Source: Paenibacillus sp. FSL W8-0186 (GTDB taxonomy: Bacteria; Bacillota; Bacilli; Paenibacillales; Paenibacillaceae). From it: a DNA stretch of 64,000 nt. The number at the start of each line of letters is the position of its first letter. The stretch's first letter is position 1. This document shows, piece after piece, positions 35,645 through 44,876 of this stretch. The notes beneath the pieces were generated by a model. The model saw only the letters and a list, made by a program, of their open reading frames with translations. It had not been told where the DNA came from and did not search any database. Position numbers and translations under genes: made by a program. The stretch is taken from positions 744,001-808,000 of the forward strand of contig NZ_CP150207.1 of the NCBI RefSeq assembly GCF_037969765.1, read 5' to 3'.

Positions 35645-36475
35645 ATGCACAGTAGCACTTCAAAGCGCGGGGTGCTTCCCGGCTTCGGGATCACGATGGG
35701 TTACAGCGTACTATATATCAGTTTGGTCGTATTGATTCCGTTATCTGCGCTGCTGCTGAACTCTACGGGTCTAACCTGGGAGAAGTTCTGGGATGTTGCG
35801 ACAGATTCGCGCGTACTTGCTTCATATAAAGTCAGCTTTCTCACCGCGGCAGCGGCTGGACTGATTGATACCGTACTCGGTCTGCTGATCGCGTGGGTGC
35901 TTGTTCGATACGAATTTCCCGGCAAAGGATTGTTCGATGCGATGATTGATCTTCCTTTTGCTCTGCCTACTGCGGTTGCTGGAGTATCGCTGACGGCGAT
36001 TTATTCGGCGAACGGCTGGATCGGCTCCTTGTTTGAACCCTTGGGGATCAGAATCGCCTTTACCCCGATCGGCATCACCCTGGCGCTGATGTTCATAGGG
36101 ATTCCCTTTGTCGTCAGAACCGTTCAACCGGTGCTTCAGGAGCTGGATGCCGAGGTTGAGGAGGCGGCCTCCACGTTAGGCGCCAGCCGGTTCCGTACGT
36201 TCCGCTCCGTCGTTCTGCCGGAGCTGATTCCGCCGCTGATGACAGGGTTTGCCTTGGCTTTCGCCCGGGGGATCGGGGAGTATGGCTCAGTCGTCTTCAT
36301 TTCCGGCAACATGCCGATGAAGACCGAGATTGCCCCGCTGCTCATCATGTCGAAGCTGGAGCAGTTCGATTACGCGGGGGCTACAGCCGTGGCTCTCATG
36401 CTCCTGATCATTTCTTTTGTACTGCTGCTGCTCATCAACTCTTTGCAGCGTAGAGTACGCAAGACGGCAAAATAG
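35645..36475 (+). CDS. cysT: sulfate ABC transporter permease
   Basis: This 276-residue protein has six membrane helices. The ABC coupling motif [23 protein letters not shown] (residues 175-197) and [15 protein letters not shown] are typical of CysT/CysU. It lies 73 bases after sbp behind AAGGATG. It forms a heterodimer with CysW. Confidence 0.94.
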   Translation: MHSSTSKRGVLPGFGITMGYSVLYISLVVLIPLSALLLNSTGLTWEKFWDVATDSRVLASYKVSFLTAAAAGLIDTVLGLLIAWVLVRYEFPGKGLFDAMIDLPFALPTAVAGVSLTAIYSANGWIGSLFEPLGIRIAFTPIGITLALMFIGIPFVVRTVQPVLQELDAEVEEAASTLGASRFRTFRSVVLPELIPPLMTGFALAFARGIGEYGSVVFISGNMPMKTEIAPLLIMSKLEQFDYAGATAVALMLLIISFVLLLLINSLQRRVRKTAK

Positions 36476-36727
36476 CAGGGGCATAACCGCCCGCCGCCAA
36501 TGTCTCATCGCTTTTACTGCCCAAGACGTAATGCTCATGATACGGGTCATGTAAGGGACGTATGCTGATATTAGCCGGTAAGGCATGTGAAACAGGAAAT
36601 ATCGATTTGATGATCAAGCGATGAACCAATCCGGTAATGAAACAATCCAGTGATGAAGCAATCCAACGATTTGGCATTCAAGCGATCATCAAGCATCCAG
36701 TATTAGTATTCGGGGAGGTATCAGGAA
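36476..36727. other. unusually long spacer between cysT and cysW
   Basis: This 252-base gap contains imperfect repeats of the form AAGCAATCCA and GATGAACCAATCC (36600-36710). It holds no frame of interest and no terminator. In related clusters the two permease genes usually touch. Confidence 0.55.
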
Positions 36728-37588
36728 ATGGCTGGCTCTGTACCGCTATCTGCCAAGAAACCATCCACGGTCAGGCAGCGCAAAGTGAATGAATCAAGCG
36801 CTGTGAAGTGGATTCTGATCGGGGCGGCAGTTTTGGTGCTGCTGTGGCTTATCGTTCTGCCATTGGTTGTCGTTCTTAGTGAAGCCCTGAAGAAGGGCTG
36901 GGAAGTATATATTGAGGCCATCCGGGACCCGGATGCGCTGTCGGCCTTGAAGCTCACGCTTCTGGTTGCTGTTATCACGGTGCCGCTGAATACGATTTTT
37001 GGCGTCGCCGCGGCCTGGGCCGTGACGAAGTTCAAATTCCGCGGGAAGCAGCTGCTCGTCACGCTGATCGATTTGCCTTTTGCTGTATCTCCGGTAATCG
37101 GCGGTTTGATCTACGTTCTGGTCTACGGTGCCAACGGCTGGTTTGGCCCATGGCTCGAGGAGCATAATTTGAAGGTTATTTTCGCGCTGCCGGGAATCAT
37201 TTTGGCCACCTTATTCGTGACCTTTCCCTTCGTTGCCCGCGAGCTTATCCCGTTAATGGAGGATCAAGGACAGCAGGAGGAAGAGGCGGCGGTTATGCTG
37301 GGGGCACGGGGCTTCAAAATCTTCTGGAAAGTAACGCTGCCGAACATCAAATGGGGTCTGCTGTACGGCATCATTTTGTGTAATGCAAGAGCGATGGGGG
37401 AATTTGGCGCCGTATCCGTCGTCTCCGGGCATATCCGGGGCGAGACCAACACGCTTCCCCTGCATGTGGAAATTTTGTATAACGAGTATCAGTTCTCGGC
37501 GTCGTTTGCCGTAGCTTCCTTGCTGCTGTTATTGGCGCTCGTGACCCTAATATTCAAAAGCTGGTTCACACGAAAAAGTCAGCATTAA
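36728..37588 (+). CDS. cysW: sulfate ABC transporter permease
   Basis: This 286-residue permease is paired with CysT. Motifs are [18 protein letters not shown], the coupling helix [24 protein letters not shown], and [19 protein letters not shown] near the C-terminus. GGGGAGG precedes the ATG. The ATPase CysA that should energise the transporter is not encoded in the window. Confidence 0.94.
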   Translation: MAGSVPLSAKKPSTVRQRKVNESSAVKWILIGAAVLVLLWLIVLPLVVVLSEALKKGWEVYIEAIRDPDALSALKLTLLVAVITVPLNTIFGVAAAWAVTKFKFRGKQLLVTLIDLPFAVSPVIGGLIYVLVYGANGWFGPWLEEHNLKVIFALPGIILATLFVTFPFVARELIPLMEDQGQQEEEAAVMLGARGFKIFWKVTLPNIKWGLLYGIILCNARAMGEFGAVSVVSGHIRGETNTLPLHVEILYNEYQFSASFAVASLLLLLALVTLIFKSWFTRKSQH

Positions 37589-37651
37589 TGTTGTTTTTCA
37601 TGAAACGAAATATTCACAGGCTGAATTGCCGAGGAGAGGGAGGCAGTAAGT

Positions 37652-37876
37652 ATGGCAAAACCATTGAAGGTTGACGATGTATGGTTGGATCGGATTGCAG
37701 GATTGTTAGACGAGATGGAATTCGGGTCGCTCAACATTGTCGTCCATGAAGGACAGATTGTCCAGGTGGAGCGTACAGAGCGTAAACGGTACGAAATGGG
37801 AACCTCCGGCGCAGCCAAGTCCTCCGGGAGCCAGCGTAACGCGGCCCGGCCCTTGCGTCAGTCAGGAACTAGATAA
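37652..37876 (+). CDS. yezD: YezD-family small protein
   Basis: This 74-residue protein has the DUF2292/YezD core ILDEM-like: LLDEMEFGSLNIVVHEGQIVQVERTERKR. A basic, disordered tail follows. In Bacillus and relatives YezD is encoded with sulfur assimilation genes, which agrees with its place behind cysW. The function is unknown. Confidence 0.82.
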   Translation: MAKPLKVDDVWLDRIAGLLDEMEFGSLNIVVHEGQIVQVERTERKRYEMGTSGAAKSSGSQRNAARPLRQSGTR

Positions 37877-37893
37877 ATAAATTATAGCGATAT

Positions 37894-37964
37894 GAAAAAG
37901 AGACAACCCCGATTCCGGTGGCTTCGAGGTCGGCAGACCTCGGAGGACAGCAGATATCGGGGTT
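37894..37964 (-). terminator. convergent terminator
   Basis: Stem AACCCCGAT/ATCGGGGTT encloses an inner GAGGTC/GACCTC hairpin. On the minus strand a CTCTTTTTC run follows, so it mainly ends the minus-strand gene at 37995. It may also end the sulfate operon. Confidence 0.7.
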
Positions 37965-37994
37965 ATTTGCGCCTGCGTTCGCGAAACGGATGCA

Positions 37995-38954
37995 TCATTC
38001 CGGCAGAGAGTTTTTGGAGGACTTCGCTGCGGAATCCGTCTCAAGGCCGGGCAAATCCGTAATTTGCTCCTGGAGCAGGGCTAGTTCGTCCTCTTCGAAA
38101 TAATGGCCCACGAAGGGGCGCGACTTGCGCGGCTTGCTGCGGCTAAAACGAAATCCAAACAGGAATAGCAGCAGCTGAAGTGCAAGAACATACGGTGCCC
38201 AGGCTAAACTTATGAAATGGAGCATAGCAGCCAAACCGATCGCCACGGCTAGCCAGCGCTGCAGCAAAGAACTGGACGTCTCCCTGCGTCCGCCTCGGAG
38301 AAATGGATATACCACGATCAGCGAGAACAGGCAGGAGAGGAAGCGAGACCAGATATACAGCACGGCCCAGCGTTCTTCTTGCATCTGGCTGGCCTGGTCC
38401 AGCGAGCCCAGGAACCACAGGATCAAGATAAAGAGGCCTACGGTAAATGCGAACGGCAGCGCATGCTGAATCTGCTGCCAGACCGCCCAGCCCCAGCCCG
38501 GCTTCTCGGCGCGGCCCAGCAGCGCGCTGCGCTCGTCCATCAGGCGTTCGGTCTCGCGCTCAATCGTTCTAAGCAGCAGCGAGAGGCGCGTGCTGTCGCG
38601 TTCCTCCATCATATAAGCCGCGATTTGTGCGAGTAAATCTTCGGTGACATAGGGTGCGGCTTTACAGGCCAGCAGCTTATCGACCAGCGCGGCATGCTCG
38701 GCTGATGACAGTTCGCGAGGGCTGCCCGCTTCCCGGAGGAGCGCTCCCGTGGCTGCGGTGTACAGCTCCAAGCTGCGGTGCAAGCGGTCAAGCCGAACAT
38801 TAATCCGGTAGGCTGTTCTTCGCTTGGAAGCGCCATATTGCCACGCAAATATGACGACCGCCGGGGCAATAATTATGGCTGCCGGGGTATACAATTGAAG
38901 CCACGCGATCCAATCCCAGAGAAACACCCGTACCACCCTTTCGATATTCCTCAT
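37995..38954 (-). CDS. membrane protein of unknown function
   Basis: The protein has about 319 residues from the ATG at 38954. A GTG about 27 bases downstream, with AAAGGGTGG in front, is an equally possible start. It has an N-terminal helix (YTPAAIIIAPAVVIFAW), a cytoplasmic helical region of about 120 residues (RLDRLHRSLELYTAATGALL), then three to four helices (PFAFTVGLFILILWFLG, FLSCLFSLIVVYPFL, LQRWLAVAIGLAAMLHF, APYVLALQLLLFLFGF) and an acidic tail. No family is recognised. It is divergent from the DUF421 gene. Confidence 0.7.
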   Translation of the reverse strand: MRNIERVVRVFLWDWIAWLQLYTPAAIIIAPAVVIFAWQYGASKRRTAYRINVRLDRLHRSLELYTAATGALLREAGSPRELSSAEHAALVDKLLACKAAPYVTEDLLAQIAAYMMEERDSTRLSLLLRTIERETERLMDERSALLGRAEKPGWGWAVWQQIQHALPFAFTVGLFILILWFLGSLDQASQMQEERWAVLYIWSRFLSCLFSLIVVYPFLRGGRRETSSSLLQRWLAVAIGLAAMLHFISLAWAPYVLALQLLLFLFGFRFSRSKPRKSRPFVGHYFEEDELALLQEQITDLPGLETDSAAKSSKNSLPE

Positions 38955-39087
38955 TCCACTATTGCATACGTCAGGTGCGTTTTTCAAGCGCCAGAGTTGG
39001 AAAACGACGATTCGCAATTTTTTGCAAATCAAGATCCTCCTAAAGTGGGTATATAGAGAGCACTACCTTACTTTTGGGGGGATTTAC

Positions 39088-39789
39088 ATGGTTATTGGAA
39101 AAATCGCGCTGAAAATATTTATCGGCTTCGTCGGGCTGTGGGTACTGACACGCCTGCTCGGGAAAAAGGAAATTTCCCAGCTTACGCCGTTCGATTTTGT
39201 TTCATCCGTCATGCTGAGCGACCTGGTCGGGGAGACGGTATATGACGAAGACATTAAATATTCGGAATTGATCTTTGCGTTGTTTTTATGGGGAGTACTG
39301 TCCTTCGTATTTGAAAAAATATCGCAGAAGGTGAAGCGGGCCCGCGGCTTTCTGGACGGGAAGCCGTCCATCATCATCCGCGACGGCAAGGTGGATCTCC
39401 GGCATATGCGTCAAAACGGACTGGACTTCGATCAGCTGCGCATGCTGCTTAGACAGCATGAAGTCTTCTTCATAAGCGAGGTCGCTTATGCTATATTTGA
39501 ACCTAACGGAACGCTTAGCGTGATGAAGAGGCCGCAGGAGGAAGCAATCAAGCGTAAGGACCTCGGCTTGGACACCTTCAATGAGAAGGCGTGCCTGTCT
39601 TACTGTCTGGTAGAGAACGGCGTGGTCGACCGCACAAGCTTGCAAATGATCGGCAAAGACGAAGCCTGGCTGCAGCGGCTGCTGGAGAAGAGCGGTTATG
39701 AGCGGCTGGAGGACGTGGCCTATGCGGAGTGGAAGGAAGACGAGGACCTTTACGTGGTGCCGCAGCAGCGGAACAGAAGGGAGAATTAG
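39088..39789 (+). CDS. DUF421 (YetF-like) membrane protein
   Basis: This 233-residue protein starts at the ATG at 39088 behind GGGGGGAT. It has three N-terminal helices and the cytoplasmic YetF domain pattern: GKKEISQLTPFDFVSSVMLSDLVG, KPSIIIRDGKVDLRHM and EVAYAIFEPNGTLSV. In Bacillus such proteins are linked to spore membranes and germination, but no exact role can be given. The GNAT gene starts one base after its stop. Confidence 0.9.
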   Translation: MVIGKIALKIFIGFVGLWVLTRLLGKKEISQLTPFDFVSSVMLSDLVGETVYDEDIKYSELIFALFLWGVLSFVFEKISQKVKRARGFLDGKPSIIIRDGKVDLRHMRQNGLDFDQLRMLLRQHEVFFISEVAYAIFEPNGTLSVMKRPQEEAIKRKDLGLDTFNEKACLSYCLVENGVVDRTSLQMIGKDEAWLQRLLEKSGYERLEDVAYAEWKEDEDLYVVPQQRNRREN

Positions 39790-39790
39790 A

Positions 39791-40210
39791 GTGGAGCGGG
39801 AGCAAGTTCGTGTAGTAAGGGAGATTCCGGATGCTGGAGATTATGCGGCCCTAAGAAGACAAGTGGGTCTAAGCCCGCGGAGCGAGCAGGGAATCAGGGT
39901 CGGCTTGGGCAACTCTCTTTTTGCGGTATGTTTGTATGCTGAAAATGAGCTCATCGGCATGGGAAGAGTTGTAGGCGATGGGGGCTGTTTTCTGCAAATC
40001 GTGGATATCGCCGTGCGTCCGGATTATCAGGGGCAAGGGCTTGGAAGGCTCGTCATGGACGAGATCATGGCCTATCTGGCTAGAGAGGCGCCGCCGGAAG
40101 CCTATGTCAGCCTCATCGCCGATCAGCCGGCAGATAGGCTGTATTTGAAATATGGCTTCCAGTACACGGCCCCGGCGTCTCTCGGGATGTATTTAAGGAT
40201 TACACAATAG
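39791..40210 (+). CDS. GNAT-family N-acetyltransferase
   Basis: This 139-residue protein starts at a GTG at 39791 with AGGGAG upstream. The acetyl-CoA site is seen as IVDIAVRPDYQGQGLGRLVMDEI (motif A, Q/R-x-x-G-x-G/A), then a C-terminal LYLKYGFQY. The substrate is unknown. It is probably cotranscribed with the DUF421 gene. Confidence 0.88.
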   Translation: MEREQVRVVREIPDAGDYAALRRQVGLSPRSEQGIRVGLGNSLFAVCLYAENELIGMGRVVGDGGCFLQIVDIAVRPDYQGQGLGRLVMDEIMAYLAREAPPEAYVSLIADQPADRLYLKYGFQYTAPASLGMYLRITQ

Positions 40211-40272
40211 CGCAGCATGAGCTGAGCTTTGCTGCATGATCCCCTGAACTGATAAATAAAGGAGATGTCTGT

Positions 40273-41106
40273 TTGACTGCCACTGTCATTGAAATTTTGT
40301 TGATTGCCATCCTGGCCGGAATTGTAGGCTCCATTCTTGGTCTTGGTGGTGGAATCGTCGTTACTCCGGCACTGACACTGCTGTTCGGCGTGGAAATTAA
40401 CCATGCGATTGGAGCCAGTCTGATTTCGGTTATCGCGACTTCCAGCGGCTCGGCCGTAGCTTACATAAGAGACCGAATCACGAATGTGAGGGTAGGCATG
40501 TTCCTGGAAATTGCCACGACGGTAGGGGCGATTACGGGAGCGTTCCTCGCGGCGTTAATTGCACCGAATTTCTTGTATTACATTTTTGCCCTGCTGCTAT
40601 TGTATTCGGCTTATGCGATGGTGAAGAAGGGCAAGGAGGAAATCCCCGTGAACGTCCCGCAGCATCCCGTGGCAGAGAAGCTGGGGCTTGGCGGAGAGTA
40701 CTATGATAAAGCGCTTGGCAAAAATATTACCTATAACGTGGATCGGGTGTACGAAGGTTTTGGCGTCATGTACGGCGCCGGCGTAGTATCCGGACTGCTC
40801 GGCATCGGCAGCGGAAGCTTCAAGGTGATGGCGATGGACGTTTTTATGAAAATGCCGCTTAAAGTATCGACGGCGACGAGCAACTTCATGATGGGCGTTA
40901 CTGCCGCGGCTAGTGCGGGAATCTATTTTCTGCGCGGCGATATCATTCCTGTCATTTCGGCTCCGGTGGCTCTCGGTGTGTTGATCGGAGCGACAATCGG
41001 AGCCAGGATCATGCAGCGGCTGAAAAGCAAAACGATCCGCAAGCTATTCATTCCGATCATGATCTATGTAGCCTGTCAAATGATCTACCAAGGATGGGGG
41101 GCGTAA
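40273..41106 (+). CDS. TauE/SafE (TSUP) family permease
   Basis: This 277-residue membrane protein uses a TTG start behind AAAGGAG. It has about eight helices in two repeats, with GILGLGGGIVVTP-like (SILGLGGGIVVTPALTLLF) and GLLGIGSGSFKVMAMD, the paired signatures of the family. A soluble loop (about 120-165) separates the halves. Members export sulfite, sulfoacetate or similar organic acids. The sulfate uptake genes nearby make a sulfur substrate plausible but unproven. Confidence 0.9.
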   Translation: MTATVIEILLIAILAGIVGSILGLGGGIVVTPALTLLFGVEINHAIGASLISVIATSSGSAVAYIRDRITNVRVGMFLEIATTVGAITGAFLAALIAPNFLYYIFALLLLYSAYAMVKKGKEEIPVNVPQHPVAEKLGLGGEYYDKALGKNITYNVDRVYEGFGVMYGAGVVSGLLGIGSGSFKVMAMDVFMKMPLKVSTATSNFMMGVTAAASAGIYFLRGDIIPVISAPVALGVLIGATIGARIMQRLKSKTIRKLFIPIMIYVACQMIYQGWGA

Positions 41107-41109
41107 CCT

Positions 41110-41493
41110 ATGGCGGAGCAACAACAAGCAAGCCGTCAGGACCGGGCGGCGGAGGTCGAAATCGCCATTAGCAAAATGCTGCGGATCGGCATCGTGCTGG
41201 CCGGCCTCGTGATCGTCGTCGGCCTGGTCCTGTTTCTCGTTACCGGGGACAGCGGTTATCCCGGGGATACCTTCCCGACGAGCCTGCTGGAAATTTGGCA
41301 TGGTATGGTGGAGCTGAAGTCCGTAGCCATTATCGAGGCTGGCTTGATCCTGCTCATCCTGACCCCGGTATTCCGCGTCTTCGTCTCCATGTTCGCGTTT
41401 ATCCATGAGAAGGACTACCGCTTCGTGCTGATTTCGATTCTCGTGCTGGTCATCCTGGCGTTCAGTTTTGCGCTTGGCAAGGTTGGAGCCTAG
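41110..41493 (+). CDS. DUF1634 membrane protein
   Basis: This 127-residue protein has three membrane helices (IGIVLAGLVIVVGLVLFLV, AIIEAGLILLILTPVFRVF, VLISILVLVILAFSFALG) separated by short loops, as in DUF1634. This family regularly sits next to TSUP permeases, as here with a 3-base gap. It is presumably an accessory subunit. Confidence 0.87.
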   Translation: MAEQQQASRQDRAAEVEIAISKMLRIGIVLAGLVIVVGLVLFLVTGDSGYPGDTFPTSLLEIWHGMVELKSVAIIEAGLILLILTPVFRVFVSMFAFIHEKDYRFVLISILVLVILAFSFALGKVGA

Positions 41494-41710
41494 TGTGGGC
41501 TGGAGCAGCTTAACAGCCTGATCTAGCGCAGGGCTTAACTTTTGGTTAGCACAGCTTAACCTCTTGATCTAGCATGGCTGCACATATTGGCCTGGGGCAG
41601 TTTGGCTTCTTAATCCAGCACAGATTACTTTAAACCTAAAGCAGTTTAACTTGAGGGTGCGCTCAGCTTAGCTTCAAGCACATCCGCTTTACGCCATCGG
41701 CTTTATGGAC
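41494..41710. other. degenerate AGCTTAAC-rich spacer
   Basis: Contains diverged repeats of the type CAGCTTAACxTCTTGATCTAGC about 50 bases apart. No gene is seen. Confidence 0.5.
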
Positions 41711-41798
41711 AAAGCCTCTTCCGCTAATCAGGAGACTGACTTTTTCTCGCAATCGAGGGCGTGGTCAGCTCCCATGCGCCTGGAAGAGGCCCTTTTTG
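41711..41798 (+). terminator. long bipartite hairpin with T run
   Basis: Outer stem GCCTCTTCC (41714-41722) with GGAAGAGGC, inner stem GGAGxCTGAC with GTCAGxTCC, then CCTTTTTG. It lies about 95 bases before the next start and could be a terminator for a leader transcript or an attenuator. Confidence 0.65.
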
Positions 41799-41892
41799 TT
41801 GTCCGGGGTTGCCTGCGACGTTTGAGCCGAGGCGGTTTGTGATAATTATAATAGAAAGCATCATCAAAACCAGAAGAGAGAAGGCGTTCGAA

Positions 41893-42531
41893 ATGAAAAT
41901 CGTCATTTACGGCAGTACGGGCACGATTGGCAAGGCCATTTTGGCGGAAGCGCTGCGGCGCGGACATGAAGTGACCGCCGTCGTTCGCAATACATCCAAG
42001 CTTGAGGCTGAGGCGGGGCAGGAGCGGCTTCATTTGCTGACCGGAGATATTTTGATGCCGGAATCGATTGCACAGGCAGTGGAGGGGAAGGATCTCGTCA
42101 TTAGCGCTTACGGCCCGCAGTTTGGAGAAGAGGACGAGCTCCCGGAAGCAGCCCGTTCCTTGGTGGAGGGGGTAAAGCGGGGAGGCGTCCGCCGTTTGAT
42201 CGTCGTGGGCGGAGCCGGGGGATTGGAAACGGAATCCGGCGTTCAATTGATGGATACCCCGGAATTTCCGGAGGAAATCCGGCCTTTGGCGAGAGCGCAT
42301 GAGGAAGCCTATCACGTCTACAGAGCCTCCGATCTGCTGTGGACGGTATTAAGTCCAGCAGCTGTCATTGAGCCGGGCAAACGCACAGGGCAATTCCGGA
42401 TTGGCCTGAACCGTTTAGTTACGGACGAAAGGGATCAGAGCCATATTTCCGTAGAGGACTATGCGGTGGCTTTGCTGGATGAAGCTGAAGACCCGCAGTT
42501 CCCTGAGGCGAGATTTACGGTTGCATATTAG
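41893..42531 (+). CDS. NAD(P)-binding NmrA/YwnB-like reductase
   Basis: This 212-residue protein starts at the ATG at 41893. It is a single-domain atypical short-chain dehydrogenase: GSTGTIGKAILAEAL (cofactor loop), DLVISAYGP, VGGAGGLE, and a C-terminal SHISVEDYAVALLDEAE. These match the YwnB/NmrA-like group, which lacks the classical YxxxK. It may act as a redox sensor or reductase. The substrate is unknown. Confidence 0.87.
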   Translation: MKIVIYGSTGTIGKAILAEALRRGHEVTAVVRNTSKLEAEAGQERLHLLTGDILMPESIAQAVEGKDLVISAYGPQFGEEDELPEAARSLVEGVKRGGVRRLIVVGGAGGLETESGVQLMDTPEFPEEIRPLARAHEEAYHVYRASDLLWTVLSPAAVIEPGKRTGQFRIGLNRLVTDERDQSHISVEDYAVALLDEAEDPQFPEARFTVAY

Positions 42532-42661
42532 TTCAGATCAGTGGTGTAAAATTCTATTATTTAAAGCGTCTGCTGATGTGAGATGTTCGGGATTGTCAGG
42601 AAGGCGTAGGCATACTTATGTTGTAAGCACTCAATCAGGCTGCTGCAATAATGCAGGATAT

Positions 42662-42900
42662 TGAGGATAGACTTGGATGGACAGTAACAAAGCCGGATGT
42701 TAAGGGCTGATCTAGATGAACAGTAACAAAGCCGGATATTGGGGACAGGCCTACGATGAACAGCAATGAAGCCGGATGTTGAGGACAGACCTGGATGAAC
42801 AGTAACAAAGCCGGATATTGGGGACAGGCTTACGATGAACAGCATTAAAGCAGGATGTTGCTGTGCATGGCCATGATGAATAGCAATTAGCAATAATGTT
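42662..42900. repeat. 39-bp tandem repeat array, about six units
   Basis: Units read GGACAGxCxTxxGATGAACA then GxAACAAAGCCGGATxTTG. The six copies diverge progressively to both sides. The stretch 42540-42959 holds no gene. Confidence 0.8.
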
Positions 42901-42959
42901 GTTTGGCTTGGTTATGATCAAAAGTAATAAGGCAGGTTAGCAGGCGGGAGGGGGTAACA

Positions 42960-44648
42960 ATGCAACTGGTGACTTCGGAACAGATGAGGGAGATCGATCA
43001 GTACACGATAAATATGCTGGGCATTCCGGCGATGGTTTTAATGGAAAACGCCGGACGGGCCATTGCTGAGGAGGTGCTGGCTTATTGCCGGGCCAACAGC
43101 CCGCGTACAACCGATGGCCGCCAACCGGCGCAGCGTCCCGCATGGGGGTGGGACTGGCAGAAACACCCGGCGGACGCCAAGGCTGGTGCCCGGCAGGATA
43201 TCCAAGCGTCCCGGGAGGTGATCCGCTCGGATGCAGGCGATAGAGAGGCGCTGGCCGGGGAATGTTGGCTAATCCTGATTGGCAAAGGCAACAACGGGGG
43301 CGACGGGCTGGTCTGTGCCCGTCATTTGGCGGACGCGGGTCTTGGCGTCCGCCTGCTGTATGCGGAGCCGCCGGAATCGCTTCGCGGAGATGCGGCGGCG
43401 CAGCACGCGATCGCGGAAAGGCTGGGCCTGCCGCGATCGGTATACACGCCCGGTGAGGCCGGGACTTTCTCCGGCTGCACCGGGATCGTGGACGCGCTGC
43501 TCGGCACGGGCGCGAAAGGGCCCCCGCGAGGGGCTTACGCTTCCCTGATCCGCGAAGCGATTGGAAGCGGTCTGCCGATCATCGCGGCAGACATCCCGAG
43601 CGGCCTTGACGCCGATACGGGCAGCCTGCACGACCCGTGCATCCGGGCCCGGAAGACGGTTAGCCTGGCCTTTATGAAGGCGGGGCTGACCCAATATCCG
43701 GGAGCGGAGGCGGCTGGGGAGGTCGTGGTGCGCTATATCGGCATCCCGGCTGCATTGCCTCCGCATGTGCCCGGGGCAGGGCAGCTGCTGACCGAGGCCT
43801 CGCTGCAGAGCGGGCTCGGCGTCAGCGTGGACCGTATCCGCCAGGCGGACGGCCATAAGGGCACGTACGGGCACGTGCTGCTGGCCGCGGGCAGCCTGCC
43901 GATGAGCGGCGCGGCGCTGCTCTCGGCCAAGGCCGCGCTGCGCGCCGGCTGCGGGCTGGCCACGTGGGCGCTGCCCGCGGCGCTGCTGCCGCACACGGCA
44001 GGCGCCGTGCCCGAGCTCATGACCGCCCCGGTTCCCGACGACGGGAACGGGGCGTGGAGCGAGGCCGCCGCAGATGAAGTGCTGCGGCTCATGCAGGCGC
44101 GCGATGTGCTCGCCGTCGGCCCGGGGCTTGGCCGCTTCCCGGGCGAGGCGGGCTTCCTGCGCGCCCTGTGGGAGGGCATCCCCCGTCCGCTTGTCGTGGA
44201 CGCGGATGCCCTGAACATCCTCGCTGCGGCCGGAGGCCTGGCAGCGTGGCAGCGCCGGGACGCGGCGACGGTGCTGACGCCGCATCCCGGCGAAATGGCC
44301 CGGCTCGCCGGGCTGAGCACGGCCGAGGTCCAGCGGGACCGCCTCGGCCTGGCGCGCAGCTTCGCCGTGCAGCATGGCGTAACGCTCGTGCTCAAAGGGG
44401 CCCGCACGGTCGTTGCGGACCCTGACGGCAGCGTCTACGTCAACACCACCGGTCACCCCGGGATGGCGACCGGAGGAAGCGGCGATGTGCTTACGGGCAT
44501 CATCGCCTCGCTGCTGGCCCAAGGCCTGAGCGCGATTCAAGCCGCTGCGCTGGGCGTTTACCTGCACGGCCTGGCCGGAGAGCGCGCCGCCTCGGCGCGA
44601 TGGACAGCCGGCTCCCTGCTTGCCGGAGACATCATCGAGGCGCTGTAG
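42960..44648 (+). CDS. nnr: bifunctional NAD(P)H-hydrate epimerase / ADP-dependent dehydratase
   Basis: This 562-residue enzyme repairs hydrated NAD(P)H. Residues 1-255 are the epimerase (YjeF-N: TSEQMREIDQYTI, IGKGNNGGDGLVCARHL, DIPSGLDADTG). Residues 290-562 are the dehydratase (GTYGHVLLAAGS, GPGLGRFPGE, DADALNIL, LTPHPGEMARL, GHPGMATGGSGDVLTG). Between YjeF-N helix 1 and the GNNGGDG loop lies an unusual hydrophilic insert of about 45-50 residues rich in Arg, Gln and Asp (about 45-95). It looks disordered. The GC content here is visibly higher than in neighbours. Confidence 0.95.
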   Translation: MQLVTSEQMREIDQYTINMLGIPAMVLMENAGRAIAEEVLAYCRANSPRTTDGRQPAQRPAWGWDWQKHPADAKAGARQDIQASREVIRSDAGDREALAGECWLILIGKGNNGGDGLVCARHLADAGLGVRLLYAEPPESLRGDAAAQHAIAERLGLPRSVYTPGEAGTFSGCTGIVDALLGTGAKGPPRGAYASLIREAIGSGLPIIAADIPSGLDADTGSLHDPCIRARKTVSLAFMKAGLTQYPGAEAAGEVVVRYIGIPAALPPHVPGAGQLLTEASLQSGLGVSVDRIRQADGHKGTYGHVLLAAGSLPMSGAALLSAKAALRAGCGLATWALPAALLPHTAGAVPELMTAPVPDDGNGAWSEAAADEVLRLMQARDVLAVGPGLGRFPGEAGFLRALWEGIPRPLVVDADALNILAAAGGLAAWQRRDAATVLTPHPGEMARLAGLSTAEVQRDRLGLARSFAVQHGVTLVLKGARTVVADPDGSVYVNTTGHPGMATGGSGDVLTGIIASLLAQGLSAIQAAALGVYLHGLAGERAASARWTAGSLLAGDIIEAL

Positions 44649-44876
44649 CGCTTGAGTTGCAGGGCGATAGGCTTTGCAGCGCAAGTGCAGTTCATCGGCA
44701 TATGGTCGATAGCCATCCAAGCATGCCCCGGACCCGCTACCTGTGCACGGGGAGTAGTACGCACGAAGTACAACTGTAATCTGCCGCCATAAACGATAGT
44801 CCCGGCTCCCGGCACGCAGGGAAGCTAGCCGCCCGCGGCAGGCCGTTAAAGCGGTCAACCAGGGAATGCCGCTGCT

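Noticed and set aside
43269..44858. Minus-strand frame of 529 codons opposite nnr
   Set aside because: It is a by-product of GC-rich codon use in nnr; the translated product is Arg/Gln-rich without domains, and nnr is unmistakable.
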